A stretch of 11,084 bases of DNA from Acidobacteriaceae bacterium (lineage in GTDB: Bacteria > Acidobacteriota > Terriglobia > Terriglobales > Acidobacteriaceae): positions 1 through 11,084 of the forward strand of contig JASIJX010000108.1 of the NCBI GenBank assembly GCA_030049955.1, read 5' to 3'. The notes beneath the pieces are model-generated. The model was given only the letters and a program-made list of their open reading frames with translations, searched no databases and was not told the DNA's origin. The position numbers and the translations under genes are program-made. Of this stretch, positions 1 through 6,365 are shown in pieces (positions within the stretch are counted from its first letter, which is position 1; each line of letters begins with the position of its first letter).

Positions 1-213
1 TGGGACGATTCTCACTCTGACCGAATCGAGATGACGCGAATTGAAGATGGCAGGAAATTCGAGGGCGGCTTCGACAGTGTGGCTAAAGTTGCCTTTTTCT
101 ACTGCCGTCCGGCACAGATTAACCTGAAACTTCACTTTTTCGTAGACGCCGGGCAGCTTGAGTTTGTCGTATGGGACCAAGAGGCTCGAGCTACGTATAT
201 CAACAAGCTCCAT
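1..213 (-). CDS. 5' part of an unrecognised protein, runs off left edge
   Basis: On the minus strand an ATG at 213 opens a frame of 71 codons with no stop up to the window edge. It begins MELVDIRSSSLLVPYDKLKL and continues with a mixed charged/hydrophobic soluble composition. An AGG lies about 7 nt upstream of the ATG, a modest ribosome binding site. No signal peptide or membrane segment is visible and I do not recognise a family. A plus-strand frame of 74 codons (31-255) overlaps it, but that frame is closed on both sides, has no good ribosome binding site and has an odd Phe/Tyr-rich composition, so I prefer the minus reading. The sequence left of the window decides the matter. Confidence 0.45.
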   Translation of the reverse strand, partial: MELVDIRSSSLLVPYDKLKLPGVYEKVKFQVNLCRTAVEKGNFSHTVEAALEFPAIFNSRHLDSVRVRIVP

Positions 214-362
214 GATCTTGCCTATTTGTTGCTCCGTTATTTTCTATGTAAATAGTGGATATTGGGTGCTACACAACCTAAAGCAAATTAAAAGGCACGG
301 ATAGGACTAAAGGCGTAAACAGGTTCGAGAAAGGCCATCAGGACTCATCATGTGGAGGATTT

Positions 363-1343
363 CTACACTCCGGCAACCGAGGCTGCCGGAGCAGGGGGCG
401 AAAAGCGGCCACGGTAGTAGTGAAGCATCCAGGCAATCGCGGCCATGAATAGCAACGAGAAGCCGAAGATGAACCCGTACATGACTGTCTGCACATGCCC
501 GGGCAGCGGGGTCGGGGTTATGCCCATGGCTTGCGCAACCGCCTCGTTGTTACGCATCATAAGCGATGGCCGGATCAAATAGACCACCATCATTGTTCCA
601 CCCACCGCCAGGTAACCGAGCGCCAGCCTCCGCGCCCACTCGGCCAACTTCCATAAGCCGATGGCAACCGCGACATTGATCGCCGCGAAGAGCAGGTCGA
701 CCGTTACTTTCTTCCAGCCCTGAAATGCCACTCCGTATAGGACCGTTGGCAAGGGTAGAAATGCCATTACGAGCAAGGCCACCGCACCCAGCAGCGACAG
801 CACCGCGTAGACGGAGATGAGAATCGGCCGGCGGCCTTCGGTCTTCGCTTCCAAGCTCCCGGCAAAGACAGCCCGCACCGCCTTCCGGTTGAAATACACC
901 AGCCAGAAGATTCCTATAGCCGTGACGGCTGCGTAAATGAATGCGAAGGAGGCAAAGAGAATCCGCACGGTCGCCAGCGAGCCGTGCTGGGTGTCGCCGG
1001 TTGAGGCAAGAAGGAAGGGAACAATGAGTATGGTGACCAACATGCCAGCCATCCCAACGAACCCGAAGAAAGCCATGCAACCGCCAATTATAAGGATGGA
1101 ATACCGCGCCCAGCGCCGCAACTTGGAGAGCCCGATGGCCGTGACGATGCCCCAGACTGCGAGACCCAGAAAGAACGCGCAGAGGCAGTACATCAACGCG
1201 GGCGAGGCCTGCGGAGCGCCCGGAATTTCATGCTTGTGCTCGACTGCGGCAGCCAGCCCCATAAGCAGAGCCATGAGGATCTGCGTAAGCGACAGCAGTA
1301 TGAGAGCGGCAGCCGATCCAATCACCAGTGCAGGACGCCTCAT
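363..1343 (-). CDS. Polytopic membrane protein with two homologous four-helix halves
   Basis: A 326-residue hydrophobic protein of unknown function. About eight transmembrane segments can be read, near residues 6-34, 50-72, 82-112, 126-150, 163-187, 205-222, 230-247 and 284-308. The two halves look duplicated: G-L-S-K-L-R-R-W-A-R (71-80) after the second helix matches G-L-W-K-L-A-E-W-A-R-R (219-229) after the sixth, and both are followed by a hydrophobic stretch with a GG. The fourth helix ends Y-F-N-R-K-A-V-R (149-156) and the eighth ends H-Y-Y-R-G-R-F. The tail is rich in Pro and Ala. The start is supported by CCGGAG 6-7 nt upstream of the ATG. The gene is divergent from the secreted-protein gene at 1491. 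No transport or enzymatic motif is visible, so no function is assigned. Confidence 0.85.
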   Translation of the reverse strand: MRRPALVIGSAAALILLSLTQILMALLMGLAAAVEHKHEIPGAPQASPALMYCLCAFFLGLAVWGIVTAIGLSKLRRWARYSILIIGGCMAFFGFVGMAGMLVTILIVPFLLASTGDTQHGSLATVRILFASFAFIYAAVTAIGIFWLVYFNRKAVRAVFAGSLEAKTEGRRPILISVYAVLSLLGAVALLVMAFLPLPTVLYGVAFQGWKKVTVDLLFAAINVAVAIGLWKLAEWARRLALGYLAVGGTMMVVYLIRPSLMMRNNEAVAQAMGITPTPLPGHVQTVMYGFIFGFSLLFMAAIAWMLHYYRGRFSPPAPAASVAGV

Positions 1344-1490
1344 TTTTGTCTCCGGGCCGTGCTGTGCCGACTTTGCCCGGCATCGCTTTTAGCACGGCAC
1401 AGGCATGATTTTGAAGTTGGCAGAACTATACACTGCGCTGCGTCTACAATGCTTCCATCTTGCCGGGCCAGATTTCTTGAGGGAGAAGCT

Positions 1491-1946
1491 ATGCGCAGAA
1501 CCGCTTTTGCCGTTTTGCTGTTCGTTGTTGCTTTCGCCGCCGCGCCGCTTGGGGCGCAGGGCGCTCCGCCGCAGGGCGTGGCCGGCCAGCCTTACGCCAT
1601 CGAGTACTACTACAAATGCCAGTGGGGCCATCAGCAGGAGTTTCTCGACCTGTTTCTCAAGAACCATTGGCCGCTGCTCAAGAAGATCGAGGCGACAGGG
1701 CGCATCGTTTCGCTGAAGATCGAGTCGCCGGCTTACCACACCACCGAGGACGGCCGGTGGGATTACCGCGTGACGATCGTCTACAAGGATTCGACGGTGG
1801 CGACCACCGAGAACCCCGATGAGGCGCGGTTCATTCATGAGCTGTGGCCCGACCAGGCGACGTATAAGAAGGAGGAACAGCGGCGGTTCGAGATCCTGCT
1901 GGCGCACTGGGATTTGCCGGTGACAGAGATTACGCCGAAGCAGTGA
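1491..1946 (+). CDS. Small secreted protein of unknown function
   Basis: 151 residues. I chose the ATG at 1491 over the frame's earlier in-frame ATG (1230) because GAGGGAG lies just upstream and the N-terminus then becomes a clean signal peptide: Arg-Arg, a hydrophobic core (residues 5-20) and a probable cleavage site around GAQG (21-24). The mature part starts Pro/Gly-rich, then has an aromatic Y-Y-Y-K-C-Q-W-G-H segment (39-47) and alternating helical and strand-like stretches. Its pattern (E-F-L-D-L-F-L-K then strands such as V-S-L-K-I and Y-R-V-T-I-V-Y) would suit a dimeric alpha/beta-barrel fold, but that is a guess. It has a single Cys (43). The 3' end overlaps the SDR remnant on the opposite strand. 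Confidence 0.85.
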   Translation: MRRTAFAVLLFVVAFAAAPLGAQGAPPQGVAGQPYAIEYYYKCQWGHQQEFLDLFLKNHWPLLKKIEATGRIVSLKIESPAYHTTEDGRWDYRVTIVYKDSTVATTENPDEARFIHELWPDQATYKKEEQRRFEILLAHWDLPVTEITPKQ

Positions 1947-2130
1947 TCAGAGGCCGGTGATCAGCTTGCCGCCATTGGTGGACCAGGTCCTCGGCGGCTT
2001 CGGGCCAGGTGGGGAACTCGAATTGAAAGCCGGCATCGAGCAGCCTCTTCGGAACGACGCGCCGGCTCTTGAGCACCGCTCCGGCTAGGTGCGCAGGAAG
2101 AACATGCTCGTGGCACCTGCGCCAGCGCGG
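1930..2130 (-). pseudogene. Degraded C-terminal remnant of an SDR (TIGR01777/DUF1731) paralogue
   Basis: Read on the minus strand, this stretch encodes a near copy of the last 45 or so residues of the intact SDR gene at 2614-3633. Both contain V-L-K-S-R-R-V-V-P, L-L-D-A-G-F and F-E-F-P-T-W-P-E-A-A-E-D-L-V. At DNA level, 1972-2077 matches 2638-2743 without gaps and with about 14 mismatches in 106 by eye. Upstream of the conserved block the copy is broken: the Glu codon after L-R-T has become TAG (plus positions 2085-2087) and one base is missing near 2078. No start region or Rossmann domain exists, because homology fades by about 2130, where the omega-like gene ends. The frame's stop (TAA, 1930-1932) lies inside the convergent gene's 3' end. 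Differences fall partly at third positions, so it derives from a once-functional paralogue rather than a very recent copy. Confidence 0.8.
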
Positions 2131-2361
2131 TCAGACGGCCGGCGTAATCAGCAACGCGTCGATGACCGGAGGCGGTGTGACCTCGGGCAGCTCCCCATGA
2201 ATGCGTGTGCCATTTGCCACTTCACCCAGCACTCTGTTGACGGTGTCTTCAGTTCGCGTTGAGCTTATGTGAAGTTTTCTTGCCGCTCGCATCGCAGTTG
2301 TGGCCAGGAGAAAGCGGTTTTCGATTTTGAGTCCAGCTCCGTACACCAGTTCCGATCGCAT
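2131..2361 (-). CDS. rpoZ: RNA polymerase omega subunit-like protein
   Basis: 76 residues starting M-R-S-E-L-V-Y. The core I-E-N-R-F-L-L-A-T-T-A-M-R-A-A-R-K-L-H aligns with the omega signature (E. coli G-N-R-F-D-L-V-L-V-A-A-R-R-A-R-Q), and S-T-R-T-E-D-T-V-N-R-V-L matches the following N-T-R-x-x-D-T-x-N-x-V-L segment of the omega type I associate with acidobacteria. Omega binds the beta' C-terminus and helps RNA polymerase assembly. The ATG at 2361 was chosen because GAGG sits 6 nt upstream and the protein then begins like omega; in-frame ATGs at 2373 and 2421 are less likely. The C-terminal tail (from about residue 50, Pro-rich) does not resemble anything I know. The context is unusual: no gmk or other housekeeping partner nearby, and SDR copies on both sides. 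It may be a second, divergent omega. Confidence 0.72.
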   Translation of the reverse strand: MRSELVYGAGLKIENRFLLATTAMRAARKLHISSTRTEDTVNRVLGEVANGTRIHGELPEVTPPPVIDALLITPAV

Positions 2362-2540
2362 GATTTGCCTCATTTCCCAGTGATGGAGCGTTTGCAGCAG
2401 AATCCAGGCTCGCCTTCGCACATTGGCGGCGTCATCTCGAATTTAAGGCGTTCTAGCAGTGTGGATGCAGAGGAGTCTGAGGGCCGAAGATTTATAAGAG
2501 ATCGGATTTTCGAACAGCTCTTTGCTCAGCATACGCCCTT

Positions 2541-2578
2541 GGAGTCGCTTTTCCTAATTGGAGTCGCTTTACCTAATT
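2541..2578. repeat. Two tandem 19-bp repeats
   Basis: GGAGTCGCTTTTCCTAATT (2541-2559) is followed directly by GGAGTCGCTTTACCTAATT (2560-2578), one mismatch. They lie in the 252-bp gap between the intact SDR gene (stop at 2614) and the omega-like gene (start at 2361, minus), about 180-217 bp upstream of the latter. Spacing and sequence suit a tandem regulator-binding site or a slippage duplication. Nothing else in 2362-2613 looks like a gene. Confidence 0.8.
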
Positions 2579-2613
2579 TGTCCATCAGGGAGATGCCTCT
2601 ATCGAAGTGGAGT

Positions 2614-3633
2614 TCAGTGAAGCCGTACGCGAGCGCGCCATTGTTGGACCAGGTCCTCGGCGGCTTCGGGCCATGTGGGGAACTCGAAGCGGAAGCCGGC
2701 ATCGAGGAGTTTGCCGGGAACTACGCGACGGCTCTTGAGCACCAGTTCCGGCTCCGTGCGCAGAACCCACATGCCCACGGCCAGCAGCGGCGCCGGTGCG
2801 GGTAGGCCGTTGGGCATGCCCCAGGCTTCGCGCAGCGCGGCCTGAAATTCGCGGTTGGGCAGCGGATTCGGCGCAGCAAGATTTACCGGGCCTGCCATCG
2901 ACTCATGCGCAATGAGGAATTCGACAGCCCGGGCGTAATCGGCTTCGTGAATCCATGAGACGTACTGGCGGCCGCTGCCCTGTGTTCCGCCCAGGCCCAC
3001 GCGCGCCATGCGCGACATGAGCGCGAAGACCGAGCCCGGCGCGGGGCTGAAAACCAGTGACGTGCGCAGCGCGATCTTGCGCGTGCGCGGCGTGGGAGTC
3101 TCAAAGAAGGCCGATTCCCAGGCCTTCACCAGGTTGATCGTCCAATCCCATTTCCATGGCGCGCGGCGATGCGGACTGATGTATTCTCCGCCGCCGATCT
3201 CGCCAGTTTCTTCGTCCATGTCGCGCCCCGGCTTTTCGTCGCCTTCATGCCGGTAGATGCTTGCTGTCGATGCGTTCATCCACAGCCAGGGCGGATTTGC
3301 AAGCAGTGTGAAGGCATCATGCAGCAGTTGCGTAGGTCCGATGCGCGAGTCATACAGCTCGCGCCGGTTCTTCGCCGTATAGCGGCAGTTCACGCTGCGG
3401 CCGGAGAGATGAATGACAACATCGGCGCCTTCAAGGGTCTCGACCCAGGGCCCGAGCGTGCGGCCGTCCCAGTGCACAGTCGGCCATGACGCAGTGTACG
3501 GCCCGCGGGTAAGAACGGTGACATGGTGTCCGCGCTCCTGAAAATACGCGGCGAGCATGCGCCCCACCTGCCCGCTGCCGCCGGGCAGAACGATACGAAG
3601 TGGGCGCGCAATCGATCCCCAACCATCTGCCAT
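2614..3633 (-). CDS. NAD(P)-dependent SDR-family protein, TIGR01777/YfcH type
   Basis: 339 residues. A Rossmann nucleotide-binding motif G-G-S-G-Q-V-G follows the first strand (I-V-L-P, about residues 14-25), and A-D-V-V-I-H-L-S-G-R-S-V-N typical of extended SDRs follows near residues 89-101. The C-terminus has the DUF1731 pattern: N-R-E-F-Q-A-A-L-R-E-A, then V-L-K-S-R-R-V-V-P-G-K-L-L-D-A-G-F-x-F and P-T-W-P-E-A. This matches the TIGR01777/YfcH family, usually about 300 residues, whose substrate is unknown. The start lacks a strong ribosome binding site, but the preceding gene (3650-4201) stops only 16 bp upstream, so the two are probably cotranscribed. A broken duplicate of its 3' end lies at 1930-2130. 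Confidence 0.9.
   Translation of the reverse strand: MADGWGSIARPLRIVLPGGSGQVGRMLAAYFQERGHHVTVLTRGPYTASWPTVHWDGRTLGPWVETLEGADVVIHLSGRSVNCRYTAKNRRELYDSRIGPTQLLHDAFTLLANPPWLWMNASTASIYRHEGDEKPGRDMDEETGEIGGGEYISPHRRAPWKWDWTINLVKAWESAFFETPTPRTRKIALRTSLVFSPAPGSVFALMSRMARVGLGGTQGSGRQYVSWIHEADYARAVEFLIAHESMAGPVNLAAPNPLPNREFQAALREAWGMPNGLPAPAPLLAVGMWVLRTEPELVLKSRRVVPGKLLDAGFRFEFPTWPEAAEDLVQQWRARVRLH
2638..2743. repeat. Functional copy of the duplicated SDR 3' segment
   Basis: Direct-repeat partner of 1972-2077 (106 bp, about 87 percent identical by eye count, same orientation). The two copies flank the omega-like gene and the 19-bp tandem repeat, so homologous exchange between them would delete or duplicate that cassette. 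Confidence 0.75.
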
Positions 3634-3649
3634 GAATTCAGATTAAGTC

Positions 3650-4201
3650 TTACCGCGCCGGCGGCGGAGGATATCCGGGCGGTGGTGGTGGAACCCAGCG
3701 GCGGCGCGAACGAACCACGCTCAGGATGAGGAGAAAGATCGCCACCAGAATGAGAAGCGGCGCCAGAGCGGCAAATGCCGGCACGGAGACGCGGTTGCCG
3801 CCTACCGTGACCGAATTCGCAGTGTGCACGTTGCTGAAGATCGAGACCATGTCGCCGCCGACGGAAACATTCTCTCCCAGCCGCACGGCGCCGAAGATGC
3901 TTACCATGTCGTGGCCGATGGCGGCGTTGTCATCTGCGCGGATGGAACCGAAGATGTTCACCACGTCGTGCTGTGACTGGCCATTCAGGTGGACCGAGCC
4001 GAAGAGCACGACCATATCGTGTTGCACGGCGCCGCCGTCCACGCGCAAATTGCAGAAGAAGCAGACCGCGTCGTGTACGGGGTTCTCGGGCGTGACCTGG
4101 AGATCGGAAAAGAACTCGACTGCATCGCGTGCAGCGTGGGCAGGCGTAGCGGCCATGGCAAACACGGCAACTACGACAGGCAACAGGATGAGGCGTCGCA
4201 T
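3650..4201 (-). CDS. Exported beta-helix-type repeat protein with C-terminal membrane anchor
   Basis: 183 residues from the ATG at 4201. That start was chosen over the in-frame ATG at 4312 because AGAGGA lies about 8 nt upstream and the product then begins with a signal peptide (2-23, ending A-H-A-A). Residues 25-140 hold short repeats of 17-19 residues of the form x-H/G-D-M/V-V-x-I-F-G-S/A-V, with the repeated Asp at 26, 44, 62, 79, 98 and 117 and an Asn at 136. This is the left-handed or bactofilin-like beta-helix pattern often labelled polymer-forming cytoskeletal protein. A transmembrane helix (about 143-163) is followed by R-S-R-R-R-W and a polyproline tail (170-181). By the positive-inside rule the repeats face the periplasm and the tail the cytoplasm. 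Two Cys (47, 50) lie in one rung. The exact role is unknown; a cell-envelope function is likely. Confidence 0.85.
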   Translation of the reverse strand: MRRLILLPVVVAVFAMAATPAHAARDAVEFFSDLQVTPENPVHDAVCFFCNLRVDGGAVQHDMVVLFGSVHLNGQSQHDVVNIFGSIRADDNAAIGHDMVSIFGAVRLGENVSVGGDMVSIFSNVHTANSVTVGGNRVSVPAFAALAPLLILVAIFLLILSVVRSRRRWVPPPPPGYPPPPAR

Positions 4202-4364
4202 CGGCAGGAATCCTCTTTCTGAGCAATACGCCCGGCGGGCGCGGAAAGTTCCCGCCGAAGCGCCGGTTTTTCTTTTCCTTTCCACAGCTTGCGGGGAAAA
4301 GCGCCCGTGCACAACTCTGGCTGGTCATTCTGCCGGCGCGCTGCGCCCGCCTGGCGGTGGCGCG

Positions 4365-4529
4365 CTAGCTCTTTTTTGCGGTGACGGCGGAAAAAGACGT
4401 CACCAGTTGTTGCACCCGTTTGCTGCCGCAGTGCGGGCACACCACTGCATCGTTGTCGCGCTCGGACATGTGCAGGGATTTGGCAAACTCCTTGTCGCAG
4501 TCCTCACAATGAAACCGGTATTCCGACAT
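4365..4529 (-). CDS. FmdB-like zinc-ribbon protein
   Basis: 54 residues. Two Cys pairs, C8-x2-C11 and C31-x2-C34, with Y-R-F-H-C-E-D-C-D-K-E-F at the N-terminus and C-P-H-C-G-S-K-R-V-Q-Q-L after, match the small FmdB/CxxC zinc-ribbon family, called putative regulatory proteins without a settled function. The ATG at 4529 has GGAG 8 nt upstream and gives the family's usual start; the frame stays open for 179 codons further upstream, but that part overlaps the divergent gene and is not credible. It ends in a Lys-rich tail. The 163-bp gap downstream (4202-4364) holds a GC-rich imperfect inverted repeat without a T run, so read-through to the next minus-strand gene is possible. Confidence 0.85.
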   Translation of the reverse strand: MSEYRFHCEDCDKEFAKSLHMSERDNDAVVCPHCGSKRVQQLVTSFSAVTAKKS

Positions 4530-4633
4530 CGCAGTTTCTCCGCACTCATGATACCGCCGGCCGAGTTTGCGTCCAATGCTCATCCGGCGGCTTTGGCCGC
4601 TGTACGATGAGCACAGAAACAATTTTTTCCACG

Positions 4634-4638
4634 GGAGG
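4634..4638 (+). promoter_or_regulatory. Strong ribosome binding site favouring a GTG start at 4647
   Basis: GGAGG lies 8 nt before GTG at 4647, better placed than the GGAG before the internal ATG at 4695. It supports the longer form of the following gene. Confidence 0.55.
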
Positions 4639-4646
4639 ATAAAGAA

Positions 4647-5234
4647 GTGGCTGGGCGTGACTGGGTGTCGGGCAGGGAGCGGGGTTGGAGCGCGATGCGC
4701 GGATTGTTTTTGATGGGGCTGATGGCGGTTTTCAGCCTTACCGCGGCTAGCGCGCAGCTTCTCGAGCCAGGAGCGGCCAGCCAGTCGCCGAACCCGCTCA
4801 CCGATTCCACCGCCAACCCCGGCAAGGTGCTGCTTTTCGACCTCGAAGCCCGTTTTGCCAAGGATGTGGCCGCGCGCGGGGGCGCGGGGTTTGCTTCCTG
4901 GTTTGCCGATGACGGCGTAGCGCTGGGCAACGGCGCGCAGCCGCTCATCGGCAAGGTTGCCATCACCAAGTCCGCTACGTGGTCGCCCAAGGATTATCAG
5001 CTTACCTGGACGCCGACAGACGCGCTCATGGGCCCGTCGGGTGACATGGGGTACACGTGGGGCCATTACGAAGGGCGCAGCAAGGACTCTAACGGGAATC
5101 CGGTGGTGACGAGCGGGCGATACATCACGATGTGGCGCAAGCAGCCCGACGGCACCTGGAAGGTGGTGCTCGATGCCGGGGCGAACGATGCTCCCGCCGC
5201 AGGGGATTGCTGCAAGGTGCCGAGCGCGCCGTGA
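4647..5234 (+). CDS. Secreted SnoaL/DUF4440-like (NTF2-fold) protein
   Basis: 195 residues from the GTG at 4647. A shorter start at ATG 4695 (GGAG 4 nt upstream) would give 179 residues and a more typical signal peptide, R-G-L-F-L-M-G-L-M-A-V-F ending A-S-A-Q; from GTG the same peptide has an Arg-rich n-region. The mature part resembles the DUF4440/SnoaL group of NTF2-like folds: D-L-E-A-R-F-A-K-D-V-A near the first helix, F-A-S-W-F-A-D-D-G-V-A, then strands M-G-Y-T-W-G-H-Y-E-G and Y-I-T-M-W-R-K-Q-P-D-G-T-W-K-V-V-L-D. Such proteins bind small ligands or act as isomerases; the substrate cannot be inferred. It ends with an Ala-rich tail and a Cys pair. It is divergent from the FmdB-like gene, with about 117 bp between them, and convergent with the Macro-domain gene. 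Confidence 0.85.
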   Translation: MAGRDWVSGRERGWSAMRGLFLMGLMAVFSLTAASAQLLEPGAASQSPNPLTDSTANPGKVLLFDLEARFAKDVAARGGAGFASWFADDGVALGNGAQPLIGKVAITKSATWSPKDYQLTWTPTDALMGPSGDMGYTWGHYEGRSKDSNGNPVVTSGRYITMWRKQPDGTWKVVLDAGANDAPAAGDCCKVPSAP

Positions 5235-5342
5235 TTGGCGTGGATGAGAGGGAGTCGTGAGATTTATTAGCGAACGGAGTCCTCGGCAGTCGTAAAAAAC
5301 CGTGGGTACGCATCGTCACGAGTCACAGTGTGGATCGCGACC

Positions 5343-6365
5343 TTACCGCGAGCCAATAGCGACGAGATTCCTTGTCACTTCGTCAAGCTGTCTTTCCGTC
5401 TCAGAGATTTCCGTGCTCACATCTTCGATTGCTATTTCCAGTCGAGGTGGTACCAACTGACCGCCATATTTCGCCTTCTCGATCTGGAAACGGTTCAGAT
5501 TGGACGTTTGTATGTTCAGTTGCGTGAGTAGGCCGTCTCTTTTGGTTCGCATGACCTTCGCTTCGAGTTGATCATCTCGCCAGATGGTTGAAGCCTGCGT
5601 TTCAGAAGCCAAGTCGATGACCAGCTTGTTGATCTCTCGCAGAGGCTCGACGTTCTCGGGCATACCTGCGAGGATTCCCTGGGCATGTTGAAGTTCAGCT
5701 TGCAATTCCGCTACGCGTTTAGATAATAAAGGCGCGTTCATCCGGCCAACTATTCTCTCCACCTCTTCAAGGAGTGCGTTTAGCCTCTTCGATTGCGTCG
5801 AGATGGAAGCTAGCCCTACAGCGCGCTCATAAAACAGATTTAAGTCGCTGTTACGCACGCCTTCTCTCGCAAACAACGCAAGCGTGACAAGCTCAATTCG
5901 CGTATCGCCTGTCAGGTAAGTGGCGATCACGCGGGTCATCACTTCCGCGGCCAGTTGAAAAGGAAAATTGGCAACGCCGGTCCCCAATGCGGGGAAGGCA
6001 ATCAATTTTAAGCCAAGTGTATCTGCCAATTGCAGGCACTTAAGGGTCGCGGCCCGAACGCTGTCCTCCGAAGCATAGATCATTTTCGTATAATCGATAG
6101 TGACCGCATGAAATATATACTTTGCGCGTAGCCTTCCTGCCGACGTTACCGCAACATCTCCGATCTCCAACGGGGTGTGCTTGCGCGCCTCAATCTGAAT
6201 TGAGTCGCCGCCTGCTCGCAAAAGAGAGGCTGATACACCTCCGCCCATCGTGAGGTAGTTGTCGTCGGAACTTACAAGTGCATCAGACGTCAACTGCGAA
6301 AGGTCTCCGTAAACTACCCGAAAGGTCGTATTGTTTATTTTGTAGTCGGCTGTACGCTCAATCAT
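5343..6365 (-). CDS. Macro-domain protein with coiled-coil and shared helical C-terminus
   Basis: 340 residues. Residues 10-180 form a Macro (ADP-ribose-binding) domain: G20-D21 after the first strand, S-D-A-L-V (27-31), G-G-G-V (41-44) followed by L-L-R-A-G-G, I-G-D-V-A-V-T-S-A-G (68-77), K-Y-I-F-H-A-V (82-88), and the second phosphate loop F-P-A-L-G-T-G-V-x-x-F-P (124-135). The usual N-A-A-N loop reads S-S-D-D (32-35), which argues against classical MacroD-type hydrolysis and for ligand reading, though this is inference. Residues 185-260 are strongly helical and likely coiled coil. Residues 279-335 contain Y300-G-G-Q-L-V-P-P307 and a charged helix, closely resembling the partner protein upstream. 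Its ATG overlaps the partner's stop (ATGA), so the two are translationally coupled. Lower GC than its neighbours suggests transfer. No membrane segment is visible. Confidence 0.88.
   Translation of the reverse strand: MIERTADYKINNTTFRVVYGDLSQLTSDALVSSDDNYLTMGGGVSASLLRAGGDSIQIEARKHTPLEIGDVAVTSAGRLRAKYIFHAVTIDYTKMIYASEDSVRAATLKCLQLADTLGLKLIAFPALGTGVANFPFQLAAEVMTRVIATYLTGDTRIELVTLALFAREGVRNSDLNLFYERAVGLASISTQSKRLNALLEEVERIVGRMNAPLLSKRVAELQAELQHAQGILAGMPENVEPLREINKLVIDLASETQASTIWRDDQLEAKVMRTKRDGLLTQLNIQTSNLNRFQIEKAKYGGQLVPPRLEIAIEDVSTEISETERQLDEVTRNLVAIGSR

Noticed and set aside
31..255. Plus-strand 74-codon frame at the left end
   Set aside because: It lies opposite a minus-strand frame that is open to the edge with a better ribosome binding site and a more protein-like product.
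2269..2805. 178-codon plus-strand frame across the omega/SDR gap
   Set aside because: It crosses the antisense of two recognised genes and the tandem repeat, and has no ribosome binding site or recognisable domain.
3726..4610. 294-codon plus-strand frame
   Set aside because: It spans two minus-strand genes with clear signal peptide, repeat and zinc-ribbon signatures; it is Thr/Arg-rich antisense translation.
5235..5342. Bidirectional terminator between the convergent DUF4440-like and Macro genes
   Set aside because: A run of six A (T on the minus strand) exists near 5295-5300, but no stable stem precedes it on the minus strand.
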